Of a stretch of 64,000 nucleotides of DNA, positions 56,361-64,000 are shown one piece after another; position 1 is the first letter of the stretch; every line of letters starts with the position of its first letter. Source of the stretch: AP-15 sp963700185 (GTDB lineage Bacteria > Pseudomonadota > Alphaproteobacteria > ATCC43930 > CGMCC-115725); the NCBI GenBank assembly GCA_963700185.1, contig CAVOWP010000011.1:1-64000 (forward strand), read 5' to 3'. Below the pieces are notes generated by a model. It saw nothing but the letters and a program-made list of their open reading frames with translations, ran no database searches and had not been told where the DNA came from. The position numbers were made by a program, and so were the translations under genes.

Positions 56361-57293
56361 ATGGCACAAGCATCGGAGAAATTTACGGCCGGTCCCTTGA
56401 CGTTCACCGTCAGGCATGAACTGTGGGACGGCAACATCCAGGACCACGCGGACCAGGGTGTCTCGATCGCCGTGATGGCGGATGTCGCCGGCAAAGCGAC
56501 GACCCTCTTACGGTTCAACTGCTTCGACTTCGAAAAAAGCTACGAGTACGGCCCGGAAAATCCCGATCTGAAGGTCGCCGGGCCGGAGATGCTGGGTGGC
56601 GCATCGCTGACGAACCTCTACCGGATGGACCCGATCACCGACGGGAACCCGATCGGCTGGACCATCAGGACGCTCGGGACGAAGCTGCCCAAGATGCTGG
56701 AGCGGGCCGGCTATCCGCATATCGCCAAGGCGACCGATATGTCAGAGGTGCGGGACATCTTGCCCGATTTGGAAGCCTGCGCCCGCGAGCTTTATGCGAC
56801 CAACCGGAATACGGTCAAACACAACCGCGGCACGCACATCTTCGAAGCCGGCAACATCCGGTTCGGGCTCGAGATGCGGCGGCTGCCGATGGGCGATGGC
56901 GGCCTGGCGATCCATGTCCTGGCCGATATCGGCGGCACGCCGGGCAAGCACTACACTGAAGAAACCGAGCTCCTGGCGTTCGATCACTTCTGGAACGGCG
57001 CGCATTACCACTATGGCCCCCGCAACAAGAACCACCGCATCTATTGGGACCGGACGTTGGTCGAAGATCCGCTCGCCTGGACCTTGGAGCAGTTCGAGAC
57101 CGGAAAATTGCGTGCGATGATCGAGCGCGCCGGCTATCCGGGGATCGCGGCCGATCTCGACATGGAGAAAATCGCCTCCGTCTTTCCGGCGATGAAGAAG
57201 CAGGCGCTCGAGATGTGGGCGGAGGGCGAGAGGTTGACCGGTCACCCGGGGCTGCCGTTGGAGCCGACTCCGAACCTGGCCGCCGCCGAATAA
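56361..57293 (+). CDS. Unrecognised protein built from two copies of one domain
   Basis: 310 residues, intact, preceded by AAGGAGAG. I do not recognise the family. Residues ~10-140 and ~160-305 share the same order: a strand-rich start (GPLTFTVRHELW / GNIRFGLEMRRL), GVSIAVMADVAGK / GLAIHVLADIGGT, LLRFNCFDFEKSYEYGPE / LLAFDHFWNGAHYHYGPR, DGNPIGWTIRTLGTKLPKMLERAGYPHIAKATDM / EDPLAWTLEQFETGKLRAMIERAGYPGIAADLDM, and an Ala-rich helix. There is no signal peptide or membrane span. Conserved His, Trp and Tyr in both copies suggest a ligand site in each repeat. No operon partner; the gene stands alone. Confidence 0.75.
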   Translation: MAQASEKFTAGPLTFTVRHELWDGNIQDHADQGVSIAVMADVAGKATTLLRFNCFDFEKSYEYGPENPDLKVAGPEMLGGASLTNLYRMDPITDGNPIGWTIRTLGTKLPKMLERAGYPHIAKATDMSEVRDILPDLEACARELYATNRNTVKHNRGTHIFEAGNIRFGLEMRRLPMGDGGLAIHVLADIGGTPGKHYTEETELLAFDHFWNGAHYHYGPRNKNHRIYWDRTLVEDPLAWTLEQFETGKLRAMIERAGYPGIAADLDMEKIASVFPAMKKQALEMWAEGERLTGHPGLPLEPTPNLAAAE

Positions 57294-57399
57294 GCGCACG
57301 GCGAGGCAGGGCGCCAGCCTTGCCTGTGTGTGCGTCACCTCTACGAGACTGACTGGCGGCTCCAGCCGGAGCCGTCATCCGTCCGTGCCGGGCGGAGCT

Positions 57400-57756
57400 T
57401 CACGGCATCATGTTCCAGTGGAGGTTGGCGATGATCCAGATTGAGCCGGTGATGACGAGAAAGACGATCAGCACGCCGAAGGCGAGAGCCAGAATATTGT
57501 TCGTGTTGTCGGGCCCGCTGCCCAGATGCAGAAAGAAGACGAGGTGAACGCCAATCTGCGCGAAGGCGAGCACGATCAGACCGACCGGTATGCCCGGGGG
57601 CCACAGCAAATGGGTCTGCGAGACGATGAAAGAGGCGATCGTCGCCAGGATGGCGAGCCCGAGCCCCGCCGTGTACGACAGGACGCTCGCCGTCGGCTCA
57701 CGCTCTTCGACACCCGGCGTCCGGTCGTGGAAGACGCGCTCGTGACCGTCCATCAT
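57400..57756 (-). CDS. cyoD: Cytochrome o ubiquinol oxidase subunit IV
   Basis: 118 residues with three membrane spans: SVLSYTAGLGLAILATIASFIVSQ, GIPVGLIVLAFAQIGVHLVFFLHL and ILALAFGVLIVFLVITGSIWIIANLHWNM. These match the small subunit IV of bo3-type oxidases that aids assembly. It overlaps cyoC by four bases (ATGA). It is the last gene of the operon in this window; the heme O synthase gene cyoE is not present. Confidence 0.9.
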   Translation of the reverse strand: MMDGHERVFHDRTPGVEEREPTASVLSYTAGLGLAILATIASFIVSQTHLLWPPGIPVGLIVLAFAQIGVHLVFFLHLGSGPDNTNNILALAFGVLIVFLVITGSIWIIANLHWNMMP

Positions 57757-58382
57757 TGGAAGTCTGCCATCAGATAGACCAACGTGAATACCCCTACCCA
57801 GACGATATCTAGCGCGTGCCAGAACAGGCTCCAGCACAACAAGCGCCGCAGCACGTGAGGGCGCAAGCCCTTGACGGCGACCTGCGCCACCATATAGGCG
57901 AGCCAGATCAGGCCCCCGGTGACGTGCGCCCCGTGCGTGCCCACCAAGGTAAAGAAGGCCGACAGGAAGGCGCTGCGCGAGGGCCCGGCACCCTGGGCCA
58001 CCATGCCGGCAAATTCTCGGATCTCGATGAAAAGGAAGGCCGCGCCGAGCACGAAAGTGAGGCCAGCAAAGATTAAGAAGCGATCCGGCTGCCGCCGTTC
58101 GGCGGACAATGCCCCGAGCCCGCATGTGTAGCTCGAGAACAACAGGCACATCGTCTCGATAAAGACATTGCGGAGATTGAACAGCTCGGGCCCGGTCGGT
58201 CCGCCGGCGGTGTTGCCCGCCAACACCGCGTGGACCGCGAACAGCCCCGAGAACATGATGAAGTCGCTGAGGATGAAGATCCAGAATCCGTAGGCGACGA
58301 CGATGCGCGTCGGCGCCGGCCCGCCGCCGCCACGTCCGCGCGCGAGCTCGGTGGAAACCGCGTCGATCGTTGCCACCGTCAT
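57753..58382 (-). CDS. cyoC: Cytochrome o ubiquinol oxidase subunit III
   Basis: 209 residues with five spans. GFWIFILSDFIMFSGLFAVHAVLAGNTAGGPTGPELFNLRNVFIETMCLLFSSYTCGL, FLIFAGLTFVLGAAFLFIEIREFAGMVAQGAGPSRSAFLSAFFTLVGTHGAHVTGGLIWLAYM and LLCWSLFWHALDIVWVGVFTLVYLM follow the COX III fold (short quinol oxidase form). Overlaps cyoB (ATGA) and cyoD (ATGA). Confidence 0.93.
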   Translation of the reverse strand: MTVATIDAVSTELARGRGGGGPAPTRIVVAYGFWIFILSDFIMFSGLFAVHAVLAGNTAGGPTGPELFNLRNVFIETMCLLFSSYTCGLGALSAERRQPDRFLIFAGLTFVLGAAFLFIEIREFAGMVAQGAGPSRSAFLSAFFTLVGTHGAHVTGGLIWLAYMVAQVAVKGLRPHVLRRLLCWSLFWHALDIVWVGVFTLVYLMADFQ

Positions 58383-60364
58383 GCCGGCCGCCCGAGGCCC
58401 AGCCGGGCCCGCTCCATTCGCGCAATTTCGTTAGCGGGGATTTCGCGCTCGCGGTTCTCGCTCCAGCCGAAGACCAGGACCGTGACCAGAATGGCGAGAA
58501 GGCCGAGGATCGCCAACCACGAGATGTACCAGATAGCCGAAAAGCCGGCTACCACCGCAAAAAAGGCTATGACCAAGCCGACGGGGGTGTTGCGCGGCAT
58601 CTCGATCGTCTGATAGGCCGGTTCGCCAGGGGTCAGTCCCGCGGTCAATCCTCTCCGCTTCATCTCCCAGAAGGCGTCGATCGTCTCGACTCTGGGCAGC
58701 ACCGCGTAGTTGTAGGCCGGCGGTGGCGACGAGGTCGACCACTCCAAGGTTCGACCATTCTTCCACGCGTCGCCGGTCAAGTCGCGGCGCTGCTCGCGCG
58801 TGCGGATGCTGACATAGAGCTGTGCCGCCATGCAAAGAATGGCGAGGAAAATGACGATGGCGCCGACCTCCGCGACCAGCAGCAACGGCCGCCAGCTCGG
58901 ATCGGGAATGTGCTCCAGGCGCCGGGTCATGCCCATCAGGCCCAGTGCATAAAGCGGTGTGAAGGCGAGATAAAAGCCGATCAGCCAGCACCAGAAGCTG
59001 GCCTTGCCCCACCATTCGTCGAGGGTGAAGCCGAACGCCTTGGGGAACCAATAATTATAGCCCGCCAACGCGCCGAAAATCACGCCGCCGATAATGACGT
59101 TATGGAAATGGGCGACCAGGAAGACGCTGTTGTGGAGTACGAAGTCGACCGGCGGAACCGCCAACAAAACACCCGTCATGCCGCCGATGACGAAGGTGAC
59201 CATGAAGCCGACCGCAAACAGCATGGGGGTCGTGAACACGATCCGACCACGGAACATTGTGAACAGCCAGTTGAAGATTTTGACGCCGGTCGGCACCGCA
59301 ATGATCGCCGACATGATGCCGAAGAAGGAATTGACGTCGGCGCCCGCCCCCATTGTGAAGAAGTGATGCAGCCAAACCGTGAATGAGAGGATGCAGATCC
59401 CCAGGGTCGCGAGAACCATCGAGCGGTAGCTGAACAGCCCTTTGCCGGAAAAGGTCGCGACCACTTCAGAAAATACGCCGAACGCCGGCAGGATCAGGAT
59501 GTAGACCTCCGGATGGCCCCACGCCCAGAACAGATTGACGTACATCATCTGGTTGCCGCCGGCGTTACTGGTAAAGAAGTGCATGCCGAGGTAACGGTCG
59601 AGCAGCAGCATCACGAAGGTCGCGGTCAGGATCGGAAACGCAGCAACGATCAACAAGTTTGCGGCGAGAGCGGTCCAGCAGAACACCGGCATGCGGAAAT
59701 AGATCATGCCCGGGGCGCGCAATTTGAGGATCGTGGTGACGAAATTGACGCCGGTCAGCAAGGTGCCGATGCCCGAGATTTGCAAGAGCCAAAGGTAATA
59801 GTCGACGCCCTCATCGGGCGAAAAGGCGAGTTCGGACAGCGGCGGATAGCCCATCCAGCCCGTGCGGGCGAAACTGCCGATGACGAGCGATACGTTGATC
59901 AGCAGCGCGCCCGATGCCGTGAGCCAAAAGCTGACCGAGTTCAAGACGGGGAAGGCGACGTCTCGCACGCCGAGCTGCAATGGCACAACAAAGTTCATCA
60001 GTCCGATGACGAACGGCATCGCCACAAAAAAGATCATGATCGTGCCGTGTGAGGAAAAGATCTGGTTGTAGTGATCGGGCGGCAGGTATCCTTGCGCGTC
60101 GCCGATGGCGATCGCTTGCTGCGAGCGCATCATAATTGCGTCGACATAGCCGCGCACAAGCATGATCAGCGCCAGAGCCATATACATGACCCCAATTCGC
60201 TTGTGATCGACGCTGGTGATCCACTCGCGCCACAGATACGGCCACCACGTTTTCTTGGTGATGATCCCGAGCACGGCCAGAATGACGATACCGACCACCC
60301 CCATCGCGTATAGCGGCAGAGGTTGGTTGAACGGGATCGCAGCCCAGCTCAGCCTGCCCAGCAT
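58379..60364 (-). CDS. cyoB: Cytochrome o ubiquinol oxidase subunit I
   Basis: 661 residues, the heme-copper catalytic subunit reducing O2 and pumping protons. SSHGTIMIFFVAMPFVIGLMNFVVPLQLGVRDVAFP holds a heme His. WAWGHPEVYILILPAFGVFSEVVATFSGKGLFSYRSM (near residue 284) has the CuB His and the cross-linked Tyr. FTVWLHHFFTMG (near 331) gives two CuB His, and VAHFHNVIIGGVIFGALAGYNYWFPKAFG (near 418) gives the heme ligands. GGAGG lies upstream of the ATG at 60364; the start follows cyoA by one base. Full length and intact. Confidence 0.95.
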   Translation of the reverse strand: MLGRLSWAAIPFNQPLPLYAMGVVGIVILAVLGIITKKTWWPYLWREWITSVDHKRIGVMYMALALIMLVRGYVDAIMMRSQQAIAIGDAQGYLPPDHYNQIFSSHGTIMIFFVAMPFVIGLMNFVVPLQLGVRDVAFPVLNSVSFWLTASGALLINVSLVIGSFARTGWMGYPPLSELAFSPDEGVDYYLWLLQISGIGTLLTGVNFVTTILKLRAPGMIYFRMPVFCWTALAANLLIVAAFPILTATFVMLLLDRYLGMHFFTSNAGGNQMMYVNLFWAWGHPEVYILILPAFGVFSEVVATFSGKGLFSYRSMVLATLGICILSFTVWLHHFFTMGAGADVNSFFGIMSAIIAVPTGVKIFNWLFTMFRGRIVFTTPMLFAVGFMVTFVIGGMTGVLLAVPPVDFVLHNSVFLVAHFHNVIIGGVIFGALAGYNYWFPKAFGFTLDEWWGKASFWCWLIGFYLAFTPLYALGLMGMTRRLEHIPDPSWRPLLLVAEVGAIVIFLAILCMAAQLYVSIRTREQRRDLTGDAWKNGRTLEWSTSSPPPAYNYAVLPRVETIDAFWEMKRRGLTAGLTPGEPAYQTIEMPRNTPVGLVIAFFAVVAGFSAIWYISWLAILGLLAILVTVLVFGWSENREREIPANEIARMERARLGLGRPA

Positions 60365-60365
60365 C

Positions 60366-61367
60366 TCAACCTCCTGCTTGTGGCGCCGGCGGGGACCAGG
60401 CCGCACCAACGCCCGCCCCCACCCTTCCCTCCCCCGCATGCGGGGGAGGGTTAGGGAGGGGGGGACCCGACACTGTCTGCTCGATGATGCGGTCGAACAA
60501 CTTGGGCTCGACCAAGCGGTAGGTCGTCGGCGGCACGGCTATGCTCGGCTTGGCCAATTCGGCGTAGGCGGCATCGTCGAGCGCGGCCCCGGCGCCGCGC
60601 ACCTTTGCAACCCAGGCGTCGAAATCGCGGGCCGGCACCGCCTTCGCAATAAACCGCATGTCGGAAAAGCCGTCGCCGCTGAAATTTGCCGAAAAGCCGG
60701 GGTACTCGCCGGGCTCGGCGGCGAGCAGGTTGAGGTGGGTGGTCATCCCTCCCATCGTGTAGATCTGGCTGCCGAGCTGCGGCACGAAGAACGAATTCAT
60801 CACCGTCGCCGACGTCAGGGTGAAGTCGACCGGGGTTCCGACCGGCACGACCAATTGGTTGACCGCGGCAATGCCCTGATCGGGATAGATGAACAGCCAT
60901 TTCCAATCGAGCGCCACGACGTCGACCCGAAGCGGCTTGGCGTCCGCCGGGATCGGCGCCCGCGGATCGAGTTGGTGGGAACCGATCCAGATGACCCCGC
61001 CCAGCAGGATGACGATCAGCGCCGGGATCGACCAGGTGACAAACTCGATGCGCCCTTCATAGGCCTCATCCCAGGCGCGGCTGGCGCGGGTATTGGACGA
61101 CCTGTACCACCAGGCGAACCCCAAGGTTGCCAGGATCACCGGAACCACGACGACGAGCATGATTGCCGTGGAGTTGATCAGGAGGAGCAGCTGTGCCGAC
61201 GCGATCGGCCCCTGCGGATCGAGTACGCCGGTCTGCTGACAGGCAGAAACGAGGACCGCGGCGCATACGATCAGCGACCGAAGCAAGCCAGGGAGACAAG
61301 ACCTGTGCCGCGCGCAAGATGCGGCACCGCGCGGCGGGTCAGGGGCCGTGTAAGGCCAGTCGTGCAT
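60366..61367 (-). CDS. cyoA: Cytochrome o ubiquinol oxidase subunit II, with repeat-encoded tail
   Basis: 333 residues. A lipoprotein-like leader (LIVCAAVLVSACQQTGVLDPQGPIASAQ, lipobox VSAC) is followed by two spans (LLLINSTAIMLVVVVPVILATLGFAWWY and FVTWSIPALIVILLGGVIWI). The periplasmic cupredoxin domain is LDWKWLFIYPDQGIAAVNQLVVPVGTPVDFTLTSATVMNSFFVPQLGSQIYTMGGMTTHLNLLAAEPGEYPGFSANFSGDGFSDMRF. The CuA Cys and His ligands are absent, so quinol, not cytochrome c, is the donor. The final 30 residues (SGPPLPNPPPHAGEGRVGAGV) come from an intergenic-type repeat. First gene of cyoABCD. Confidence 0.92.
   Translation of the reverse strand: MHDWPYTAPDPPRGAASCARHRSCLPGLLRSLIVCAAVLVSACQQTGVLDPQGPIASAQLLLLINSTAIMLVVVVPVILATLGFAWWYRSSNTRASRAWDEAYEGRIEFVTWSIPALIVILLGGVIWIGSHQLDPRAPIPADAKPLRVDVVALDWKWLFIYPDQGIAAVNQLVVPVGTPVDFTLTSATVMNSFFVPQLGSQIYTMGGMTTHLNLLAAEPGEYPGFSANFSGDGFSDMRFIAKAVPARDFDAWVAKVRGAGAALDDAAYAELAKPSIAVPPTTYRLVEPKLFDRIIEQTVSGPPLPNPPPHAGEGRVGAGVGAAWSPPAPQAGG
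60415..60465. repeat. CCCTCCC...GGGAGGG repeat in the cyoA 3' end
   Basis: CCCACCCTTCCCTCCCCCGC and GCGGGGGAGGGTTAGGGAGG are inverted partners, translated on the minus strand as PLPNPPPHAGEGRVGA. It is the reverse-oriented twin of the element at 27756-27803. Confidence 0.8.
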
Positions 61368-61512
61368 GGAGGCCTCCGCTACACCGGATGGCACGAAAAC
61401 GCCGCTTCCGTCGTGCAATATCCCTAACCATCGAGTCTAGTTAAAATGCCGCCGCTTGCCAATCACGCGCGCTTACCGCGCCGTGGGCGCAAAAGCGGTT
61501 GCCGGGCCCATC

Positions 61513-61522
61513 TGGTATACCA
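61513..61522. promoter_or_regulatory. GntR/FCD operator, perfect palindrome TGGTATACCA
   Basis: TGGTATACCA is a perfect 10-base palindrome 12 bases before the ATG of the GntR-family gene, followed by a second half site (ATATACC). FCD-type GntR regulators often bind such TGGTATACCA sites. Position suggests autoregulation of the regulator and the overlapping frc. Confidence 0.6.
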
Positions 61523-61534
61523 TATACCTCGGTT

Positions 61535-62362
61535 ATGTCCGAAATCAGCCCGACCCTCGACATGCCTCGGCTGGACACCAGCACCACCTTCCGCAAGGAA
61601 GCCTATGCTGCGCTGAAGCGGGCGATCACCGCGATGGACATCTACGACCATCCGGAGGAGATCCGGCTCGACGAGCGGCGGCTGTCGCAGGGGCTCGGGG
61701 TCAGCCGCACGCCGATCCGTGAGGCGATGACGTTGCTCGAGCAGGAAGGCTTTGTCCGCACCCGCCCACGCCGCGGCATCTTTGTCGTGCGCAAGACCAA
61801 GCGCGAGATCGTGGAGATGATCACCGTCATGGCGGCGCTCGAAAGCATGGCGGCGCAACTCGCAGCCGAGCGTGGCTCGGCGGAGGAGATTGCTGGGCTG
61901 CACCGGCTGATGGACGAATTCAGAGCAGGGAATAGCGGCGATCGGCTCGACGAATATTCCGATGCGAACATCGCCTTTCACCAGGCGATTATCAGGATGA
62001 GCGGCTGTTCCCTGCTCGCGGAGATTACGGAAAACTTGTTCATCCACATGCGCGCGATCCGCAAGATCACGATCCATCAGGAAAACCGGGCCGCGCGTTC
62101 GATCGCGGACCACTTCAGGATCATCGAAGCGCTCGAACGCCGCGACCCCGAACGCGCCGAGCGGCTGGCGCGCGAGCACACCTTGGGCCTCGCCGCGCAT
62201 GTCGAGCAGCACGGCGATTTTCTCGACGCGACGAGGGACGAGGTACAAGTAGGCTCAACCGTCGCCCACGCGAAAGCGGGGGTCCAGGGGCGGGCGACGG
62301 AACGGCGGCCCCTGGATTCCCGCTTTCGCGGGAATGACGAGTTACGCGAGGCAAAGCAATGA
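61535..62362 (+). CDS. GntR-family (FCD) transcriptional regulator, with repeat-encoded tail
   Basis: 275 residues. FRKEAYAALKRAITAMDIYDHPEEIRLDERRLSQGLGVSRTPIREAMTLLEQEGFVRTRPRRGIFVV is the winged helix. The FCD domain follows, with VMAALESMAAQLAAERGSAEEI, NIAFHQAIIRMSGCSLLAEI (metal-binding Asp/His pattern), HMRAIRK and SIADHFRIIEALERRDPERAERLAREH. The last ~35 residues (AHAKAGVQG...DSRFRGNDE) are translated from a palindromic repeat. The TGA overlaps the frc start (ATGA), so both share a transcript. Probably senses oxalate or an acyl-CoA intermediate. Confidence 0.88.
   Translation: MSEISPTLDMPRLDTSTTFRKEAYAALKRAITAMDIYDHPEEIRLDERRLSQGLGVSRTPIREAMTLLEQEGFVRTRPRRGIFVVRKTKREIVEMITVMAALESMAAQLAAERGSAEEIAGLHRLMDEFRAGNSGDRLDEYSDANIAFHQAIIRMSGCSLLAEITENLFIHMRAIRKITIHQENRAARSIADHFRIIEALERRDPERAERLAREHTLGLAAHVEQHGDFLDATRDEVQVGSTVAHAKAGVQGRATERRPLDSRFRGNDELREAKQ
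62261..62340. repeat. CCCGCGAAAGCGGG palindromic repeat inside the GntR gene 3' end
   Basis: GTCGCCCACGCGAAAGCGGGGGTCCAGGGG and CCCCTGGATTCCCGCTTTCGCGGGAATGACG are inverted partners. It is of the same family as 39741-39853 and is read as coding sequence (SRFRGNDE). Confidence 0.82.
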
Positions 62363-63588
62363 GCAAAGCGCTGGAAGGTGTGCGCGTTCTCGATCTGAGC
62401 CATGTGCAGGCGGGGCCGACCGGCACCCAACTGCTGGCGTGGATGGGCGCCGATGTCATCAAGATCGAGATGCCGGGCCGCGGCGACATCACCCGCGGCC
62501 AGTTGCAGGACGTGAAGGGGGCCGACAGCCTCTATTTCACGATGCTGAACTCCAACAAGCGCAGCATCACGGTCAACCTGAAATCCCCCAGGGGCAAGAA
62601 GGTCATCGAGGATCTGGTGCGGCGCTGCGACATCGTGCTCGAAAATTTCGGGCCCGGGGTGCTCGATCGCCAGGGCTTCACGTGGGAGCGCTTTCAGGAA
62701 TTGAACCCGCGGATCATCTACGCTTCGATCAAAGGCTTCGGTCCTGGCCCGTACCAGGATTGCAAGGCCTATGAGAATGTCGCGCAATGCATGGGCGGTG
62801 CGGCGAGCACGACCGGCTGGGAGGACGGGCCGCCGACCGTGACCGGCGCGCAGATCGGCGACAGCGGCACCGGCGTGCACACGATCGCCGGGGTTCTCGC
62901 CGCGCTTTATCAGCGCGAACGCACTGGCAAGGGCCAGCGGGTCGAGGTCGCGATGACCGACGCTGTGCTGAATCTGTGTCGCGTCAAAATGCGCGATCAG
63001 CAGCGTCTGATGCGCGGGCCCTTGCCCGAATATCCCAACAAGGAATGCGGCGACGCCGTGCCGCGGGCCGGCAACGCCTCGGGCGGCGGCCAACCTGGTG
63101 CGGCACTGCGCTGCGCGCCCGGCGGACCGAACGACTATGTCTATGTAATCATCCAGCCGCCGAGCTGGGAGCCGCTGATGAAGCTTTGCGGCCGCGAGGA
63201 ACTGATCACCGACCCGGGATATGCGACGCCGCAGGCGCGTTTGCCGAAAATCCCGGAATGCTTCTCGATAATCGAGAAGTGGACGATGACAAAGACCAAG
63301 TTCGAGGTCATGAAGGCGCTCAACGATGTCGACGTTCCGTGCGGCCCGATCCTGTCGATGAAGGACATTTACGAAGACAAGTCGCTCTACGAGCGCGGCT
63401 TTCTGGTCGAGGTCGATCATCCGACGCGCGGCCGCTACATGCAGGTCGCCTCGCCGATCAAGCTTTCCGACTCGCCGGTCGAGGTGAAGCGCTCGCCATT
63501 GCTCGGCGAGCACACCGACGAGATCCTCGGCTGGCTCGGCTACGGCGAGGACGATATCGCCGCGCTCCACAAGGAAGGGGCGGTGTAG
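62359..63588 (+). CDS. frc: Formyl-CoA:oxalate CoA-transferase (class III)
   Basis: 409 residues of the CaiB/BaiF fold, close to Frc/YfdW, which moves CoA from formyl-CoA to oxalate. LEGVRVLDLSHVQAGPTGTQLLAWMGADVIKIE, GDITRGQLQDVKGADSLYFTMLNSNKRSITVNLKSPRGK, ENFGPGVLDRQGFTWERFQELNPRIIYASIKGFG, CMGGAASTTGWEDGPPTVTGAQIGDSGTGVHT (catalytic Asp near residue 168) and the glycine loop NASGGGQPG (near 245) match the family. A ~17-residue segment before that loop is shorter than in the Oxalobacter enzyme. Products feed oxc (45621) and formate dehydrogenase (63658). ATG overlaps the GntR stop. Confidence 0.92.
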   Translation: MSKALEGVRVLDLSHVQAGPTGTQLLAWMGADVIKIEMPGRGDITRGQLQDVKGADSLYFTMLNSNKRSITVNLKSPRGKKVIEDLVRRCDIVLENFGPGVLDRQGFTWERFQELNPRIIYASIKGFGPGPYQDCKAYENVAQCMGGAASTTGWEDGPPTVTGAQIGDSGTGVHTIAGVLAALYQRERTGKGQRVEVAMTDAVLNLCRVKMRDQQRLMRGPLPEYPNKECGDAVPRAGNASGGGQPGAALRCAPGGPNDYVYVIIQPPSWEPLMKLCGREELITDPGYATPQARLPKIPECFSIIEKWTMTKTKFEVMKALNDVDVPCGPILSMKDIYEDKSLYERGFLVEVDHPTRGRYMQVASPIKLSDSPVEVKRSPLLGEHTDEILGWLGYGEDDIAALHKEGAV

Positions 63589-63657
63589 ACCGGCCATGAC
63601 TCGCACCAGATGCTCCCGCTCCGCCCCTTGGGGGGAAGAGGGGTTCGAATCGCACTT

Positions 63658-64000
63658 ATGCCAGCGCCCCTAAAACACGACCGCCGGGTTCATCCCGGGT
63701 CGGGTCGGCGGCGCGGACCGGATCATCCCAAGGGCCGGCAGGTCGATCCGGCCGCTCTCGCCGAGGTGCAATCACTGCTCGGCGAGCGCGAGCGCCGGCG
63801 TGATCTGATGATCGAGCACCTGCATCTGCTGCAGGACCATTTCGGCTGCCTGCATGCCCGCCACCTGGCGGCGCTCGCCGAGGATATGCGGCTGGCGCTC
63901 GTCGAGGTCTACGAAGTCGCCTCGTTCTATGCCCATTTCGACATCGTCATGGACGGTGAGGCGCCTCCCCCGTCGCTCACCGTGCGGGTCTGCGACAGCC
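63658..64000 (+). CDS. NuoE-like subunit of NAD-dependent formate dehydrogenase, 3' cut by window
   Basis: The first 114 residues are visible. LAEVQSLLGERERRRDLMIEHLHLLQDHFGCLHARHLAALAEDMRLALVEVYEVASFYAHFDIV is the helical N-terminus of the 24-kDa (NuoE/FdsG) family. PPPSLTVRVCDS contains the first Cys of a [2Fe-2S] cluster. These subunits of soluble formate dehydrogenases pass electrons to NAD. The N-terminal extension (MPAPLKHDRRVHPGSGRR) is basic and longer than in NuoE, as in fused FDH beta subunits. Placed 69 bases after frc, it would dispose of the formate made from oxalate. Confidence 0.75.
   Translation, partial: MPAPLKHDRRVHPGSGRRRGPDHPKGRQVDPAALAEVQSLLGERERRRDLMIEHLHLLQDHFGCLHARHLAALAEDMRLALVEVYEVASFYAHFDIVMDGEAPPPSLTVRVCDS

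Noticed and set aside
63630..63665. GGTTCGAATC suggests a tRNA T-arm
   Set aside because: The bases after TTCGAATC (GCACTT) cannot pair with the preceding GAGGG stem and no acceptor or anticodon arm is found.

Overview
The window is a high-G+C chromosome segment that looks alphaproteobacterial, probably from a soil or freshwater relative of the Rhodospirillales/Hyphomicrobiales. The support is: the purQ-purL-bolA-grxD gene order; a CbiG-CobJ fusion beside cobM; an HWE-type histidine kinase with a stand-alone receiver; a cyoABCD quinol oxidase; and several families of short intergenic palindromes typical of that class. It carries mainly metabolic genes and no phage or plasmid core. Many genes are broken by one-base indels, often in G or C runs, while very long genes beside them are intact. 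This suggests a draft or metagenome assembly with residual indel errors on top of some real gene decay.

Layout. 0-4.2 kb: frameshifted N-acyl-D-amino-acid deacylase and MmgE/PrpD genes converge, followed by an intact TcuA-like flavoprotein. 4.2-6.7 kb: a Phd antitoxin runs into the first codons of vapC, which are joined to a 5'-truncated CheR-type HWE histidine kinase; a receiver protein and two small genes follow. 6.8-11.7 kb (minus): Ldh-type dehydrogenase, two TIM-barrel amidohydrolases and a 514-residue protein I cannot place. 11.8-15.8 kb (minus): a class III cyclase, cobM and cbiG-cobJ. 16-19.3 kb (plus): secreted FecR/DUF6600 protein, threonine aldolase, PH-domain membrane protein. 19.3-25.3 kb (minus): a tightly packed cynS-pxpA-metE-like-purQ-purL-bolA-grxD run. 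A group IIC intron (25.5-27.5 kb) sits upstream of it, directly after a hairpin. 27.6-30.9 kb: a SAM-cyclase-ATPase-TPR protein.

31-44.4 kb: orphan HicB, a BASS-family transporter with a divergent LysR regulator, an SDR, two convergent and badly frameshifted GT39 glycosyltransferases, pncA, an LLM flavoprotein, a two-subunit CoA-transferase translationally coupled to a PLP-dependent synthase, a DUF6134 protein and a GrdB-family protein. The GrdB-family gene has an in-frame UGA inside a U-P-V-C motif and is a probable selenoprotein. 44.5-53 kb: secreted PLD-family enzyme, SnoaL-like protein, oxalyl-CoA decarboxylase, VapBC pair, VOC protein, secreted propeller protein, a degenerate second copy of the oxc-vapC junction, an alpha/beta hydrolase and a catalase-family gene with an internal deletion. 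52.5-57.3 kb: TetR/MFS divergent pair with GGTACC operators, a MerA-like flavoprotein and a protein made of two copies of one unrecognised domain. 57.4-61.4 kb (minus): cyoABCD. 61.5-64 kb: GntR regulator, formyl-CoA:oxalate CoA-transferase and the start of a NuoE-like formate dehydrogenase subunit.

Functional threads. Oxalate and formate catabolism links frc and the formate dehydrogenase start at 61.5-64 kb with oxc at 45.6-47.3 kb. Purine, one-carbon and nitrogen metabolism occupies 19-25 kb. A selenoprotein gene implies Sec machinery elsewhere in the genome. A recurring oddity is that intergenic palindromic repeats have been absorbed into proteins, as an interdomain linker in the 1125-residue cyclase and as C-terminal tails of CyoA, the GntR regulator and, over a few codons, Oxc.
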